Shown here: positions 36,986 through 46,992 of the stretch, in pieces | Layout: the number at the start of each line of letters is the position of its first letter | How positions within the stretch are numbered: position 1 is the stretch's first letter | NCBI RefSeq assembly: GCF_900215375.1 | Contig: NZ_OBEF01000006.1 | Span: 1 to 64,000 of the forward strand | Direction of reading: 5' to 3' | Length of the DNA stretch: 64,000 nt | DNA from: Enterobacter sp. CC120223-11 | GTDB lineage: Bacteria > Pseudomonadota > Gammaproteobacteria > Enterobacterales > Enterobacteriaceae | Notes under the pieces: generated by a model | Database searches by the model: none | The model's input: only the letters and a program-made list of their open reading frames with translations | What the model was told of the DNA's origin: nothing | Translations under genes and position numbers: made by a program

Positions 36986-38626
36986 TTAAAACGTCTCCCA
37001 CTGCGCGGTATCATTATTTAACGCGTTTTCTTTACGTGCCTGCGTTTCAACTTTCGGCGGCGTTGACCCCAGAATTTGCGGCTGCTCATGGCTCAACACA
37101 AACTGTGCCACCAGTTTTTCCAGCGAATCCGACTGAGCTTCAAGCTCGCCTGCCGCCAGAGCGGCTTCTTCCACCATGGCTGCGTTCTGCTGGGTCACCA
37201 GATCCATCTCATTCACCGCCTGGGAAATCTGGTTGATACCCGCGCTCTGTTCATCGGACGCAGAGGTGATTTCGCCCATAATCTCGCGCACCCGGGAGAC
37301 GGAAGTGACAATATCCTTCATCACCGAGCTTGCCTGGGTGACCTGGCGGGAACCCACATCCATGTTATTGACGCAGGTGGTGATCAGCTGATTAATCTCT
37401 TTCGCCGCATCGGCGCTGCGCTTCGCGAGGTTACGCACTTCTTCTGCTACGACCGCAAAGCCCCGGCCCTGCTCTCCGGCTCGCGCTGCTTCGACCGCGG
37501 CGTTCAGCGCCAGAATGTTAGTCTGGTTGGCAATGCTGTCGATAACCCCGTTGATGTCCGCAATCTGGCGTGAGCTGTCGGCTATCTGCCCCATGATCTG
37601 CTCCAGGCTCTGCATCGCTTCCCCGCCGTGCTCTGCATTATTGCTGGCACTGTCCGCCAGCTCCCGCGCGGCGTGGGCGTTATCGGCATTCTGCCGCACG
37701 GTGGTTTTAATCTGCTCCATGCTGGCCGCCGTTTCCTGCAAAGCAGCAGCCTGCTCTTCGGTCCGGGAAGAGAGATCGTTATTGCCGTGAGCAATCTCCT
37801 GGGCATTAGTATGAATGCGCAGCACGCTGTCGCGGATCCCGCTGATGGTGCCGGTCAGTGAGGTACGCATCTGCTCCAGCTCTTTCAGCATATTGCCAAT
37901 TTCATTTTCATTACCCGGATGAATCGCCTTGCTTAAATCACCCGCAGCAATTTTTTTCAGCACGTCGACGGTGGTATCCAGGCGACGAACCAGGGTATGA
38001 CGCAGCCAGTAGCGTACCGCCACCAGCATCAGCAGCACTAACACAATCACCACGCTGCCCAACATCAGCATGTACTGGTAGTCCTTTTCTGACTCGGCAA
38101 TCCAGGCTTCACTATTTTTTGACGAGGTGTCAGCATACTGCTCCACTTTATGACGGAGCTGAGTACGCAGTTCCATATCGCTCTCAAGCGATCCGGTGTA
38201 CTCCAGCGGACGCTGAACGTAATTGATCTTGTTTTCCGCCGCTTTATAGACGGACTCAAACACCTTATTCACCTCCCTTGCGGCATTTTCTTCTTCAGGG
38301 GAGTTAAACGGAGTGGCCAGGAACTCCGCCATGCTTTTTTGAGAAGAACGCAGCACCTGCTGGGTGTGGTCCACCAGCGTCATCGACACCGCTTCACCTT
38401 TGGCCGCCTGCACCATCAGTCCGTTAATGTTGGCCATTACTCCGCTGATGTTATAAACCGCATCTCGCATCTGGTCGTTATTGTCTGACGCCACAAGAAC
38501 ACGTTTAAAGTTGCCGTTATTGCCAATGGCGTTGATCACCGAATAGCTCGTCGTTCCTAACAGCAGGAGCGCAAACGAGCCAATAACCAGGCTAATGGCG
38601 CTATAAATTTTCAGTTTACTAAACAT
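36986..38626 (-). CDS. Methyl-accepting chemotaxis protein
   Basis: A 546-residue chemoreceptor: membrane helix 1 (about 10-30), periplasmic four-helix-type ligand domain (35-185), membrane helix 2 (185-207), HAMP (208-260) and an intact signalling hairpin with [20 protein letters not shown] at the tip. The C-terminal QWETF resembles the NWETF tether for CheR and CheB, so adaptation enzymes from either system could dock. Ligand unknown; the domain is Tar/Tsr-like in layout but not in sequence. It follows flgL by 71 bases and shares its strand, so it is probably read from the flgK promoter. Confidence 0.92.
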   Translation of the reverse strand: MFSKLKIYSAISLVIGSFALLLLGTTSYSVINAIGNNGNFKRVLVASDNNDQMRDAVYNISGVMANINGLMVQAAKGEAVSMTLVDHTQQVLRSSQKSMAEFLATPFNSPEEENAAREVNKVFESVYKAAENKINYVQRPLEYTGSLESDMELRTQLRHKVEQYADTSSKNSEAWIAESEKDYQYMLMLGSVVIVLVLLMLVAVRYWLRHTLVRRLDTTVDVLKKIAAGDLSKAIHPGNENEIGNMLKELEQMRTSLTGTISGIRDSVLRIHTNAQEIAHGNNDLSSRTEEQAAALQETAASMEQIKTTVRQNADNAHAARELADSASNNAEHGGEAMQSLEQIMGQIADSSRQIADINGVIDSIANQTNILALNAAVEAARAGEQGRGFAVVAEEVRNLAKRSADAAKEINQLITTCVNNMDVGSRQVTQASSVMKDIVTSVSRVREIMGEITSASDEQSAGINQISQAVNEMDLVTQQNAAMVEEAALAAGELEAQSDSLEKLVAQFVLSHEQPQILGSTPPKVETQARKENALNNDTAQWETF

Positions 38627-38697
38627 AGGGTCACAGGATCCCGCAGCCAGCTATCGCTGGCTGCATAGCATTCATTAAGGAAAAAAAAGACGTTGGG

Positions 38698-39594
38698 CTA
38701 TTTATTGAAGAGATTCATCTTCTGCATCGACTGGAAAACCAGCATCGAGGCATTCAGCGAAAACTCAGACATTTTGGTGTCCATAATCATTGAGGTCATG
38801 GCGCTGTAGTCCGAACCGGTGGCGGTCTGAATTTTGACTTTCATATCGATAATCAAGTTATCCGCCGTCAAATCGAAGGCGTCCAGCTGCTGCAAATTGG
38901 TCCCAAGTTCCGTCTGAGCCTTGCCCAGCCTGCCGATACCTACGGTGACGGCTTCACTGGCGGCGCTGAGTGCAGCATTCAGGTCATCCCTGTCGATAGT
39001 GTCGCGGCTCAGTTCAGTTATCGCAGCCTCCAGCTTCGTGAAGAGATCATCGGCAAAGACCTCGTTACCTGGATGGCTTACCTTCATCACTGTGCCGTCA
39101 GCAACAGTGACGGTACGGGCATTGTTATCGCCCTGATAAATACCGTTTTCATCAAACGCGGGTTTATCGGTTTTGAAGCCTGAGAAAATGTAGCGGCCGT
39201 TGCCATCACGGCTGTTCGCCAGATCAAGCATGTTCGCGCGGATCCCCTGCAGCTCTTTTCCGAGCGCCGCAAGGTCATCCTTAGAGTAGGTCTCACTTTT
39301 GGCGGCGATGATCTTCTCCGTCAGGCCGCCGGTCATCAGCGAACTCACGGAGCTCAGGATGTGGTCTTCGTGCTGTAAGGTGTTGCGAGCCGCGGAACGA
39401 GTGTTGCTGTACATCTCAAGCTTCGCCAGCGCTTCCGTGTATTTCACTGCATCGGTTGCGGCATTCGGATCGTCAGAAGCACGTAGCAGGGTTTTCCCGG
39501 AAGCAAGACGCGTCATGATGTCGTTGTTTTCGCTCACGCGCTTCGACATGTTTTCGGCGCTCTTTTTAAACATGTAAAGGGTACTGATTCGCAT
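38698..39594 (-). CDS. flgL: Hook-filament junction protein FlgL
   Basis: A 298-residue FlgL (HAP3). The flagellin-like N-terminal helix (MRISTLYMFKKSAENMSKR, then NDIMTRLASGKTLLRASDDP) and the C-terminal helix ending LVFQSMQKMNLFNK are conserved. It forms the ring joining FlgK to the FliC filament. AAGGAGATAATC precedes the ATG, and it is 11 bases after flgK. Confidence 0.94.
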   Translation of the reverse strand: MRISTLYMFKKSAENMSKRVSENNDIMTRLASGKTLLRASDDPNAATDAVKYTEALAKLEMYSNTRSAARNTLQHEDHILSSVSSLMTGGLTEKIIAAKSETYSKDDLAALGKELQGIRANMLDLANSRDGNGRYIFSGFKTDKPAFDENGIYQGDNNARTVTVADGTVMKVSHPGNEVFADDLFTKLEAAITELSRDTIDRDDLNAALSAASEAVTVGIGRLGKAQTELGTNLQQLDAFDLTADNLIIDMKVKIQTATGSDYSAMTSMIMDTKMSEFSLNASMLVFQSMQKMNLFNK

Positions 39595-39605
39595 GATTAT
39601 CTCCT

Positions 39606-41243
39606 TTATCTCAGCGACAGCAGCGCGTCAAACATCGCATTGGCCGTCTGCACTATCTGCGTGTTCGCCATATAATATTGCTGGAACATCGTCAGCTTGA
39701 TGGACTCTTCGTTCATATCCACACCCGCAATCTGCTGCTTGGTGTCGTACTTGGTGTTGAGGTCGATTTCCGCAGAACCGATTCCGGTTTTGACCTCGCT
39801 GGCCCTGGAACCGATGTTGCCCACCAGCGTGGAATAAGCATCGCTAAGGGTGCTTTTGCCGATAAGCTTTTCATCCTGAATATCCAGTAACTTCTTAATG
39901 TTGAGACTATTGGATACGCCACCAGCCGGGTCATCAGACGCCGCAAGCTCCGTCGAATCTGTAATATTCTTCTCAAGACCTTCCGCCATACCGGCCACCG
40001 GATTGAGGGTAAAGCTGTCGCCAGCAATGGCTCCTGTCGGAATATCCAGTTCGAGGCCATCAAACTTAAGCTTTGTCGGATCGGTGGTATCCACGGTAAC
40101 GGTACGACCGCCCTCACCGGTGACCTTCCAGGCCCCACCCTCGAACGTGATGGTGTAGTTCTCTGCTGTGACCTTACTGAAATCAGAGACGCTCACATTA
40201 TCCAACGCCCCCGTACCGGTGTTGCCGCTATTGGCAATCCCCTTGATAGCCGGCAGTTTGAACAGGTCCTTCCCAGGATCCCCGTTCTGATCGAAGCCTT
40301 CCTTATGCTGCTCATTCATCCGGCTCGCCATCTGGAAAGCAATCTGATTCAGATCGTTACGCGCCATCACCAGGTCTTCGTTACGGAACTTAAACAGCCC
40401 GCCCAGACGCCCTTTGGTGATGCTCTCTTCGTTCAGCGGGGAAGCTTTACCGTCGCTGCCTACATAGGAAACGATCGTTTTCTTTGGATCGGCGGCGGAA
40501 GGCGAGGTTTTCAGCTTGTAAGCGGTATTGCCGGATACCAGAGGACGCCCATCGGCAAGGGTAATGTCCACCCGCCCGGTGACCTGATTCTCCTGCACGT
40601 CAATGCCGATGTGCTGACTCAGCTCTTCCATCAGCTGGTCGCGCTTGTCGAGCAGATCCGCCGGCGCGGTGCCCGTCTGGCCCTGAAGGCGCTCCAGCTG
40701 AGTATTGATTTCAGCCAGCTGCTTAGTCGCGTTGTTGATGGCGTTGGTGCTTTGCTCAATCTGGGTGTTAGTGCTGGCTTCCAGGCCGCTCAGGCGTTTG
40801 CCGCTGTCCTTGAAGCGCTGGGTCAACGATCCCAGTGCACTTAAAACGGCCGAGCGGTTAGAGCCCTCATCCGGGTTTTCATGCAGGTTTGAGAACGCCT
40901 TAAACAGATTGCCGAGCGAGACCGAAACGTTGTCCGCCTCATCGCCGAGCATGTTGTCGATATCGGCCAGCTGCTCATAACGTCCGGTAAAACCGTTGTA
41001 CTGGGAGATAGAGCCGCGCAGTTGGTTGTTGGCAAACGCATCATAGGCACGCTCCACGCCAACCATATTGGCGCCATAGCCAAAAAAGCCGCGAGCGGTA
41101 GAAAGGCCACCAGACTCGCCGATGATCACATCACGGCGACTGTAGCCTGCTGACATACCGTTAACCAGGTTGTTGCCAACAACGCTTAGCGCATACCCCG
41201 CCGTCGAGAGACCGGTTTTGGCCATGTTGTATAAGTTATTCAT
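39606..41243 (-). CDS. flgK: Hook-associated protein FlgK
   Basis: A 545-residue FlgK (HAP1). The start at ATG 41243 gives the family N-terminus MNNLYNMAKTGLSTAGYALS; a 20-codon upstream extension runs through a leader hairpin and is unlikely. The rod-type motif (VVGNNLVNGMSAGYSRR) and C-terminal helix (TMFQQYYMANTQIVQTANAM, shown approximately) are conserved. It makes the first junction zone after the hook. Its own sigma-28-type promoter lies about 75-100 bases upstream. Confidence 0.95.
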   Translation of the reverse strand: MNNLYNMAKTGLSTAGYALSVVGNNLVNGMSAGYSRRDVIIGESGGLSTARGFFGYGANMVGVERAYDAFANNQLRGSISQYNGFTGRYEQLADIDNMLGDEADNVSVSLGNLFKAFSNLHENPDEGSNRSAVLSALGSLTQRFKDSGKRLSGLEASTNTQIEQSTNAINNATKQLAEINTQLERLQGQTGTAPADLLDKRDQLMEELSQHIGIDVQENQVTGRVDITLADGRPLVSGNTAYKLKTSPSAADPKKTIVSYVGSDGKASPLNEESITKGRLGGLFKFRNEDLVMARNDLNQIAFQMASRMNEQHKEGFDQNGDPGKDLFKLPAIKGIANSGNTGTGALDNVSVSDFSKVTAENYTITFEGGAWKVTGEGGRTVTVDTTDPTKLKFDGLELDIPTGAIAGDSFTLNPVAGMAEGLEKNITDSTELAASDDPAGGVSNSLNIKKLLDIQDEKLIGKSTLSDAYSTLVGNIGSRASEVKTGIGSAEIDLNTKYDTKQQIAGVDMNEESIKLTMFQQYYMANTQIVQTANAMFDALLSLR

Positions 41244-41270
41244 AAGAGTCCAACAGCTTCCGTTGTTGAA

Positions 41271-41291
41271 GACCGGGCGCTGCGCCCGGTC
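41271..41291 (-). terminator. GC-rich hairpin in the flgJ-flgK gap
   Basis: GACCGGGCGC and GCGCCCGGTC form a perfect 10-bp palindrome around one base, between the flgK promoter and the flgK start. Only TT follows in the direction of transcription, so it is at best a partial terminator for flgJ read-through, or a leader structure in flgK mRNA. Confidence 0.5.
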
Positions 41292-41316
41292 CTGAAAAGT
41301 CATTCACCTGTTAATT

Positions 41317-41343
41317 TCATCGGTGATTCAAAAATTTTCTAAA
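41317..41343 (-). promoter_or_regulatory. Variant sigma-28 promoter of flgK
   Basis: Minus strand TTTA, 15 bases, then ACCGATGA, located 74 bases upstream of the flgK ATG. The spacing is that of FliA promoters, but the -10 ends GATGA rather than GATAA and lacks the first G. The same form precedes flgM, fliD and fliC. Confidence 0.8.
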
Positions 41344-41352
41344 ACGACTTTG

Positions 41353-42285
41353 CTAAAAAAGTTTGGAGAGGTCGTGCTTATAGGCGTCTGCGCCCTGACG
41401 GATATCGCCTTTGACCTTCTGAATGATGGTGATGAGCTTGCGGGCATAGGCCGGATCGGTGGCATAACCGCCTGCCTGAAGCGCTTTAGCCCCCTGTTCC
41501 GCGGAGTCAGCGCTCGCCACCTGTCTGTAGCGTGGGTTGCGGGTCAGCAGCCTGGCGTAGTCGGTCAGGGCATGCTCCAGCGAGTCATACACGCGGAATG
41601 CCGCTTTCACTTTGCGCTTCACGCCGTTGAAATATTCGGTGGTGGTGATTTCGGTGGTTTTCCCCTGCCAGTCGCCGGTGGCCTTAATGCCAAACAGGTT
41701 ATGGCTCGGTTTTCCTTCGTCGGTAAGGATTTCCCGCTTGCCCCAGCCGGATTCCAGCGCGGCCTGCGCCATGATCAGGTGCGGATGCAGGCCGCTCTGA
41801 CGGGCAGCCTGCTGTGCGGGTTGAAGTAAGCGAGCGATAAACGGATGCGCCCCTTCCGAAGGCTTCGCGAAATCAACCGGGGCAGGCAGGCGCAGCGGCC
41901 CGGTCGCCGGGCGTTCGTTGCCGGCAAAATGGCCCACCGCAGGAGCCAGATCGCGCCCTGGCATGGCGACTTCTTGTTTTTCGCTGTCACCGCCCAGCTG
42001 GCGGACGATAAGATCGGCAAAGCCGAGCTGACCACTCCCGGCAATATTTTGTGCCACCTGCTGATCGTGCATCGCGGTGAACATCTCTGAAGACTGGCTG
42101 CTCAGCAGATCGTTTTTGAACGAGGCATCGCGCATGCTCTTCATCATCATCTGCACGAAGATCCCTTCCATCTGCTGCGCCGCCGCCCGCAGTGCGCCGG
42201 GTGTCTGCCGCCCCGCTTCGCGCTTCAGGCTATCGAGCGCCCGGGCGTCAAACGCCGGGCGGTCAAATTTATCCAGTTCGTTCAT
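41353..42285 (-). CDS. flgJ: Rod-cap protein and peptidoglycan hydrolase FlgJ
   Basis: A 310-residue FlgJ. The N-terminal rod-cap domain (MEGIFVQMMMKSMRDASF, near 37-54) and the C-terminal glucosaminidase domain (from about 150; AQAALESGWGKREIL with the catalytic Glu, and YDSLEHALTDYARLL) are both present, so it can clear peptidoglycan and cap the growing rod. The start at 42285 overlaps the flgI stop (TGATGA) and has a GGAGGTGG site; the ten-codon extension reads through that site. Confidence 0.94.
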   Translation of the reverse strand: MNELDKFDRPAFDARALDSLKREAGRQTPGALRAAAQQMEGIFVQMMMKSMRDASFKNDLLSSQSSEMFTAMHDQQVAQNIAGSGQLGFADLIVRQLGGDSEKQEVAMPGRDLAPAVGHFAGNERPATGPLRLPAPVDFAKPSEGAHPFIARLLQPAQQAARQSGLHPHLIMAQAALESGWGKREILTDEGKPSHNLFGIKATGDWQGKTTEITTTEYFNGVKRKVKAAFRVYDSLEHALTDYARLLTRNPRYRQVASADSAEQGAKALQAGGYATDPAYARKLITIIQKVKGDIRQGADAYKHDLSKLF

Positions 42286-43406
42286 CAATCCACCTCCAGC
42301 TTCGCCCGCAGACAACCTGCGTTCTTCATCGCCTGGAGAATCGACATCAGCTCGTTGGGGGTTGCACCAAGGTTATTGAGCGCACGCACCACGTTGTTGA
42401 GATCGGTACTGCTGCGCACGTTTTGCAGCGAACCGCCGCGATCGCGTACCGAAATATCGGTTTGCGGCACCACCACGGTTTCCCCTCCGCCGAATGGCGT
42501 ATCGGGCTGGCTGACCATCGCATTCTGAGAGACTTCCACCGTCAGGGAACCGTGTGCCACCGCGCAGGCATCCAGCGAAACGTGGCGGTTCATCACCACC
42601 GAGCCGGTACGCGAGTTCACAATCACTTTGGCGTCCTGCACGTTCACACGCAGCGGAATGTCCTGAATATTGGCGAGAAAGCGCACGCGGGAGGGGCCAT
42701 CGGCCGGGGCGAACAGGCGTACAGTGCGCGCATCCTCCGGGATCGCCGCGCCGCCGCTGTAGCGGCTGTTGATTGCATCGCTGATTTGCTGGGCCAGCGA
42801 GAAGTCCGACTCGTTCAGCTGCAGGCGCACTACGCTCTGATTCGCGAAATCGTTCGGCACTTCCCGCTCGACGGTTGCCCCGTCGCTAATTCGCCCACCG
42901 TTGAGCTGATTCACCTGCACGCGGCTGCCGCCCGCCTGCGCGCCTGCGCCTGAAATCAGCACGTTGCCCTGCGCCATGGCGTAGATCTGGTTGTCCGCCG
43001 CTTTCAACGGCGTCATCAGCAGCGTGCCGCCGCGCAGGCTTTTGGCGTTACCCAGGGAAGAGACGACGATATCAATCTTGTCGCCTGAGCGAGCGAACGG
43101 CGGCAGCTCCGCGGTCACCATCACTGCGGCGATATTTTTGAGCTGCATATTGGTGCCGGGCGGGACGGTGATCCCCAGCTGCGACAGCATGTTGCTCAGG
43201 CTCTGGCCGGTAAACGGCGCCTGCATTGTCTGGTCACCGGTTCCGTCCAGCCCCACCACCAGACCGTAGCCCATCAGCGAGTTGGCCCGCACGCCCTGCA
43301 CTGAAGTCAGGTCACGGATCCGTTCCGCGTTAGCCAGTTTCGGCACGCTCAGCATCATGCCGTAAAGCAAAATGCTGAGGAAAAACAGGATAGAGTGTTT
43401 TTTCAT
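42285..43406 (-). CDS. flgI: Flagellar P-ring protein FlgI
   Basis: A 373-residue FlgI with a signal peptide ([17 protein letters not shown], cleavage near ANA-ER at residue 28). Conserved stretches include [24 protein letters not shown] and [19 protein letters not shown]. It assembles the P-ring bushing in the peptidoglycan layer, exported by Sec and helped by FlgA. It lies eight bases after flgH. Confidence 0.95.
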   Translation of the reverse strand: MKKHSILFFLSILLYGMMLSVPKLANAERIRDLTSVQGVRANSLMGYGLVVGLDGTGDQTMQAPFTGQSLSNMLSQLGITVPPGTNMQLKNIAAVMVTAELPPFARSGDKIDIVVSSLGNAKSLRGGTLLMTPLKAADNQIYAMAQGNVLISGAGAQAGGSRVQVNQLNGGRISDGATVEREVPNDFANQSVVRLQLNESDFSLAQQISDAINSRYSGGAAIPEDARTVRLFAPADGPSRVRFLANIQDIPLRVNVQDAKVIVNSRTGSVVMNRHVSLDACAVAHGSLTVEVSQNAMVSQPDTPFGGGETVVVPQTDISVRDRGGSLQNVRSSTDLNNVVRALNNLGATPNELMSILQAMKNAGCLRAKLEVD

Positions 43407-43414
43407 CTTGGGTA

Positions 43415-44128
43415 TCAGAAAGGAGAAAGGTTGAGGAACAGACGCTGGAGCCAGCCCATGTTCTGCGCTTCGTTGATGTAGCCATTGCCCACGTACTCAA
43501 TACGCGCATCGGCCACCTGGGTAGAAGGCACGGTGTTCGCCCCGCTGATGGTTCGCGGGTTTACCACGCCGGAAAAGCGAATAAATTCGGTGCCCTGGTT
43601 GATGGCAATCTGCTTCTCTCCCACCACGCTCAGGTTACCGTTGGGCAGCAGCTGGTTGACGGTGACGGTAATGGTGCCAGTGAAGGTGTTGCGCGCCGCC
43701 GCGCCGCCCTTCCCGGCGAAATCGTTTTTGCCTTCGGCGTCAAAATCGGCTTTGCCGTCGCCGAGCCAGCTATTCAGTTTGGTCGGTACGGCAATGAGCC
43801 CCATTCCCGCCGAACCGTTGCGGTTCGCGCTGGCGGAAGAGCTTTTGCTGGCGCTGACGTTTTCCTGCAGCAGGATGGTGAGCGTATCGCCGACGTTACG
43901 CGGCCGACGGTCTTCAAACATCGGCTGGTAGCCGTAGTTCATGCCCTGCCCGGCCATAAACAGCGAGCCGCCGGTGGCAACAGGATTGACCGGCAGAGGT
44001 GCCGCCGTTGTGGGTCCCTCCACCAGCGGCTTTTGCAGGATGTGCGCGCAGCCGCCGAGCAGCCACACGCTCGCTAACAGCACGATTCGCGGCATGACTG
44101 CCGACGTAGAGGTCATTAATGTTTTCAT
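43415..44128 (-). CDS. flgH: Flagellar L-ring lipoprotein FlgH
   Basis: A 237-residue FlgH started at ATG 44128. The lipobox LLGGC (Cys near residue 26) marks lipidation and outer membrane anchoring. Downstream [20 protein letters not shown] and [18 protein letters not shown] are hallmark FlgH segments, and the C-terminus [14 protein letters not shown] is nearly the E. coli one. Other in-frame ATGs exist at 44116 and a few codons on; a long upstream extension into the flgG gap is unlikely. Confidence 0.93.
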   Translation of the reverse strand: MKTLMTSTSAVMPRIVLLASVWLLGGCAHILQKPLVEGPTTAAPLPVNPVATGGSLFMAGQGMNYGYQPMFEDRRPRNVGDTLTILLQENVSASKSSSASANRNGSAGMGLIAVPTKLNSWLGDGKADFDAEGKNDFAGKGGAAARNTFTGTITVTVNQLLPNGNLSVVGEKQIAINQGTEFIRFSGVVNPRTISGANTVPSTQVADARIEYVGNGYINEAQNMGWLQRLFLNLSPF

Positions 44129-44186
44129 TTCAGTGTCGATAAGCTGGCTGGCCCGGCGGAGAGACACCGACAGGCCAGAGAGGAAA

Positions 44187-44969
44187 TTACAGCTGGGAAA
44201 GGCGCTGCAGCATCTGGTCAGAAGCAGAAACGGCTTTACTGTTGATCTCATAGGCGCGCTGCACCTGAATCATACTCACCAGCTCTTCCGCCACGTTGAC
44301 GTTGGAGGTTTCTACACGTCCGCTGACCAGCGTTCCGGCATCTTCCATGCCCGGATTGAGCTCGTTTGGTGCACCTGAGGACTGTGTCTCGCGATACAGG
44401 TTGCCACCAATGCTCTCAAGCCCCGACTCATTCACGAAGGTGGCGAGTGTCAGCTGTCCAATTTGCTGAGGCTGTGCCTGGTTCGGCAGCGTAGCGCTAA
44501 CGATACCGTCGGCACTGATCTCCACTTTTTTCGCATCCTGCGGAACGGTAATCCCAGGCTGAACCGGATGCCCCTCAGCATTCACCAACTGACCATTCTC
44601 ATTTTTGGTAAAATGGCCGTCGCGCGTATAAGCTGTGCCACCGTCAGGAAGCTGGATCTGGAAGAAGCCCTTGCCCTGAATCATCACGTCGGTGTCGCTA
44701 CCGGTTTCGTTAACGCCGCCCTGGGTGTGCACCCGCTGGGTAGAGACCGAGCGTACGCCGGTGCCAAGCTGCAAGCCGCTCGGCAACGTTGTCTGTTCGG
44801 AAGCCTGAGCCCCCGGCTGGCGCATGGTCTGATAGAGCAGATCCTGGAACACCGCACGCTGGCGTTTGAAGCCGTTGGTATTGACGTTCGCCAGGTTGTT
44901 GGAGATGACGTCCATATTGAGCTGCTGTGCTTCCAGCCCGGTTTTTGCAATCCATAAAGAACGGATCAT
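44187..44969 (-). CDS. flgG: Distal rod protein FlgG
   Basis: A 260-residue FlgG, identical in length to E. coli. It has the N-terminal rod motif ([20 protein letters not shown]), the FlgG-specific insert after QTMRQPG, and the C-terminal motif [20 protein letters not shown]. It builds the distal rod beneath the hook. Cotranscribed with flgF, 22 bases apart. Confidence 0.96.
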   Translation of the reverse strand: MIRSLWIAKTGLEAQQLNMDVISNNLANVNTNGFKRQRAVFQDLLYQTMRQPGAQASEQTTLPSGLQLGTGVRSVSTQRVHTQGGVNETGSDTDVMIQGKGFFQIQLPDGGTAYTRDGHFTKNENGQLVNAEGHPVQPGITVPQDAKKVEISADGIVSATLPNQAQPQQIGQLTLATFVNESGLESIGGNLYRETQSSGAPNELNPGMEDAGTLVSGRVETSNVNVAEELVSMIQVQRAYEINSKAVSASDQMLQRLSQL

Positions 44970-44991
44970 AGGTAAAACTCCTTGCTGAGCA

Positions 44992-45729
44992 TTAGCTCAC
45001 GCTTAATAGCTGATTCGCCTTTTGGGCGTTCTCGTCGGCGGTGCGAATCACCTTCATGTTCATGTCGAATCCGCGCGAGGTGGCAATCATCTCGGTCATC
45101 GCCTTCACCGGGCTGACGTTGCTGCCTTCAAGCGCTTCAGGGCTCAGGCGTAACGACTCATCCTGAGCCAACGGACCGCCCACACCGGGACGGAAAAAGC
45201 CGTCATCACCGTGCAACAGGCTCGTCATCTCTGCATTGACAAGCTTAAGACGCCCAACCGGTACGACGGCCGTCGGGTCATCGCCCGCGCCTAATGCAGA
45301 AATAGTGCCGTCGGAGGCAATGGTGATTTCCGACTGCGGTGGCACCGTCAGCGGGGCACCGTCGCCCATCAGCGGGCGGCCGTTGACGCTGAGCGCCCCT
45401 TCGCTGTCGACCTGAATCATGCCGTTGCGGGTATAGCCCTCGCTGCCGTCGGCCATCTGCGCCGCCAGCCAGCCGTTCTGCGGCAGCGCCACGTCAAGAC
45501 TGCGTCCGGTATGCGTTACCGGGCCCATGCTGGCGTCGTGAAACGGAGAGGATTCAGCCACCAGTGCACGGGTGCGCAGGGTTTCCCCTTCAATGGGCAC
45601 CGCACGGTGGGCTGCCAGCTGCGCGCGAAAGCCCGCCGTCGAAGTGTTCGCAAGATTATTTGAGGTGACCGCCTGTCGGTTGAGTGCCGCGTTGGCGGCA
45701 CTCATGGCGGTATAAATGGCACGATCCAT
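44992..45729 (-). CDS. flgF: Proximal rod protein FlgF
   Basis: A 245-residue rod protein beginning [19 protein letters not shown], followed by the [16 protein letters not shown] rod signature; the C-terminus has [19 protein letters not shown]. It is one of the proximal rod subunits together with FlgB and FlgC. It lies 12 bases after flgE. Confidence 0.95.
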   Translation of the reverse strand: MDRAIYTAMSAANAALNRQAVTSNNLANTSTAGFRAQLAAHRAVPIEGETLRTRALVAESSPFHDASMGPVTHTGRSLDVALPQNGWLAAQMADGSEGYTRNGMIQVDSEGALSVNGRPLMGDGAPLTVPPQSEITIASDGTISALGAGDDPTAVVPVGRLKLVNAEMTSLLHGDDGFFRPGVGGPLAQDESLRLSPEALEGSNVSPVKAMTEMIATSRGFDMNMKVIRTADENAQKANQLLSVS

Positions 45730-45741
45730 CGTCAGCTATCC

Positions 45742-46965
45742 TTAACGCAGGTTAACCAGCGTCTGGAGGAGCTCAGACTGGGTTTTGATGGTTTGGGAGT
45801 TGGACTGGTAGTTGCGCTGATAAACAATCATGTTGACCATCTCCTGCCCCAACTCAACGTTGGAGGACTCCAGCATGCCGCCCTTAATCGAGCCAAAGCT
45901 GCCGGAACCGGAGGTGCCAAGGAACGGCTGGCCCGACTGCGCCGTCTCTTCCCAGACGTTGCCGCCCTTCGAGGCGAGCCCGCCTTCGTTGGCGAAGTCC
46001 GCCATCACCACCTGTGCCAGAACCTGAGTCTGGCCGTTGCTGTACTTAACGGTAATTTCACCGCCGTCGCTGACGGAATACCCCTGGAAAGTGCCCGGCG
46101 CATAGCCATCGCTGGATTCCAGCTGAACCTTGAAGTCCGTTGAGTGTTTGGTCATACCGGACATATCGAGGTCGAACTTGAGTGGCTCTGCCCCGTTAAA
46201 GGAAACCCCTTCAATCACCAGGTTGGTGGTGCCGGTCATATTGCCGCTGGAGTCGAAAGTCAGACCAAGCTCAGAAAATACAGGCTCAGGCGGTGTACCA
46301 CCCAGCTTCGGCGCCGTGGAGTCATTGGCATATGCCTTCCAGTCACCGTTCGCATCCTTCGCATAGTAGATTTTCACGGAATGCTTATTACCGAGGCTGT
46401 CGTAGGCTTCGACCTGGCTCTGATAGTTAAAGGACTTTTCGTTTTCCGGATTAAACGGCGTTTCGGCTACTTTATCGTCGTCCGCTTTCAGGTTGCCGAT
46501 AAGCGAACCTTTGCTCGACGCCTGCGGCGTCATGCCATTCTGCGGAATACGAATCGGGCCGACGCCCGCACCAGGCTCAATCGTCGGTGGAGTCCCCGTC
46601 GCCTGATAACCCGTCAGGAAAAGTCCATTGGTTTTGTTGACGATGAAACCTTCTTCATCTGTGTCGAACTGGCCGTTACGACCGTAGAACACGCCACCGT
46701 CGCTGTTCACCATGCGGAAAAAGCCACGACCGTTGTTAATGCCCATATCGAGAATGCCGCCCGTCGTGTCCAGGCTACCCTGACCAAAATTCTGGCTGAC
46801 GCCGGCCACCTGTACACCCAGTCCGTCGACCCCGGCGAAGACGTCCGCAAACGCAATCGATCCGGCTTTAAAGCCATAGGTCTGGGAGTTGGCGATGTTG
46901 TTGCCGACCACATCCAGCGCTTTGGCGGCAGCATTGAGGCCACTAAGGCCTTGAGAGAAACCCAT
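45742..46965 (-). CDS. flgE: Flagellar hook protein FlgE
   Basis: A 407-residue hook subunit (E. coli 402). N-terminal MGFSQGLSGLNAAAKALDVV with GNNIANSQTYGFKAGS, a long central hook domain, and C-terminal ESSNVELGQEMVNMIVYQRN are conserved. It polymerises into the flexible universal joint, capped during assembly by FlgD. Confidence 0.96.
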   Translation of the reverse strand: MGFSQGLSGLNAAAKALDVVGNNIANSQTYGFKAGSIAFADVFAGVDGLGVQVAGVSQNFGQGSLDTTGGILDMGINNGRGFFRMVNSDGGVFYGRNGQFDTDEEGFIVNKTNGLFLTGYQATGTPPTIEPGAGVGPIRIPQNGMTPQASSKGSLIGNLKADDDKVAETPFNPENEKSFNYQSQVEAYDSLGNKHSVKIYYAKDANGDWKAYANDSTAPKLGGTPPEPVFSELGLTFDSSGNMTGTTNLVIEGVSFNGAEPLKFDLDMSGMTKHSTDFKVQLESSDGYAPGTFQGYSVSDGGEITVKYSNGQTQVLAQVVMADFANEGGLASKGGNVWEETAQSGQPFLGTSGSGSFGSIKGGMLESSNVELGQEMVNMIVYQRNYQSNSQTIKTQSELLQTLVNLR

Positions 46966-46992
46966 ATTGATATTCCAGTAAGAGGTAATGAA

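Noticed and set aside
41244-41303. Upstream extension of flgK by 20 codons
   Set aside because: The extension runs through a transcribed palindrome, and the internal ATG gives the conserved FlgK N-terminus.
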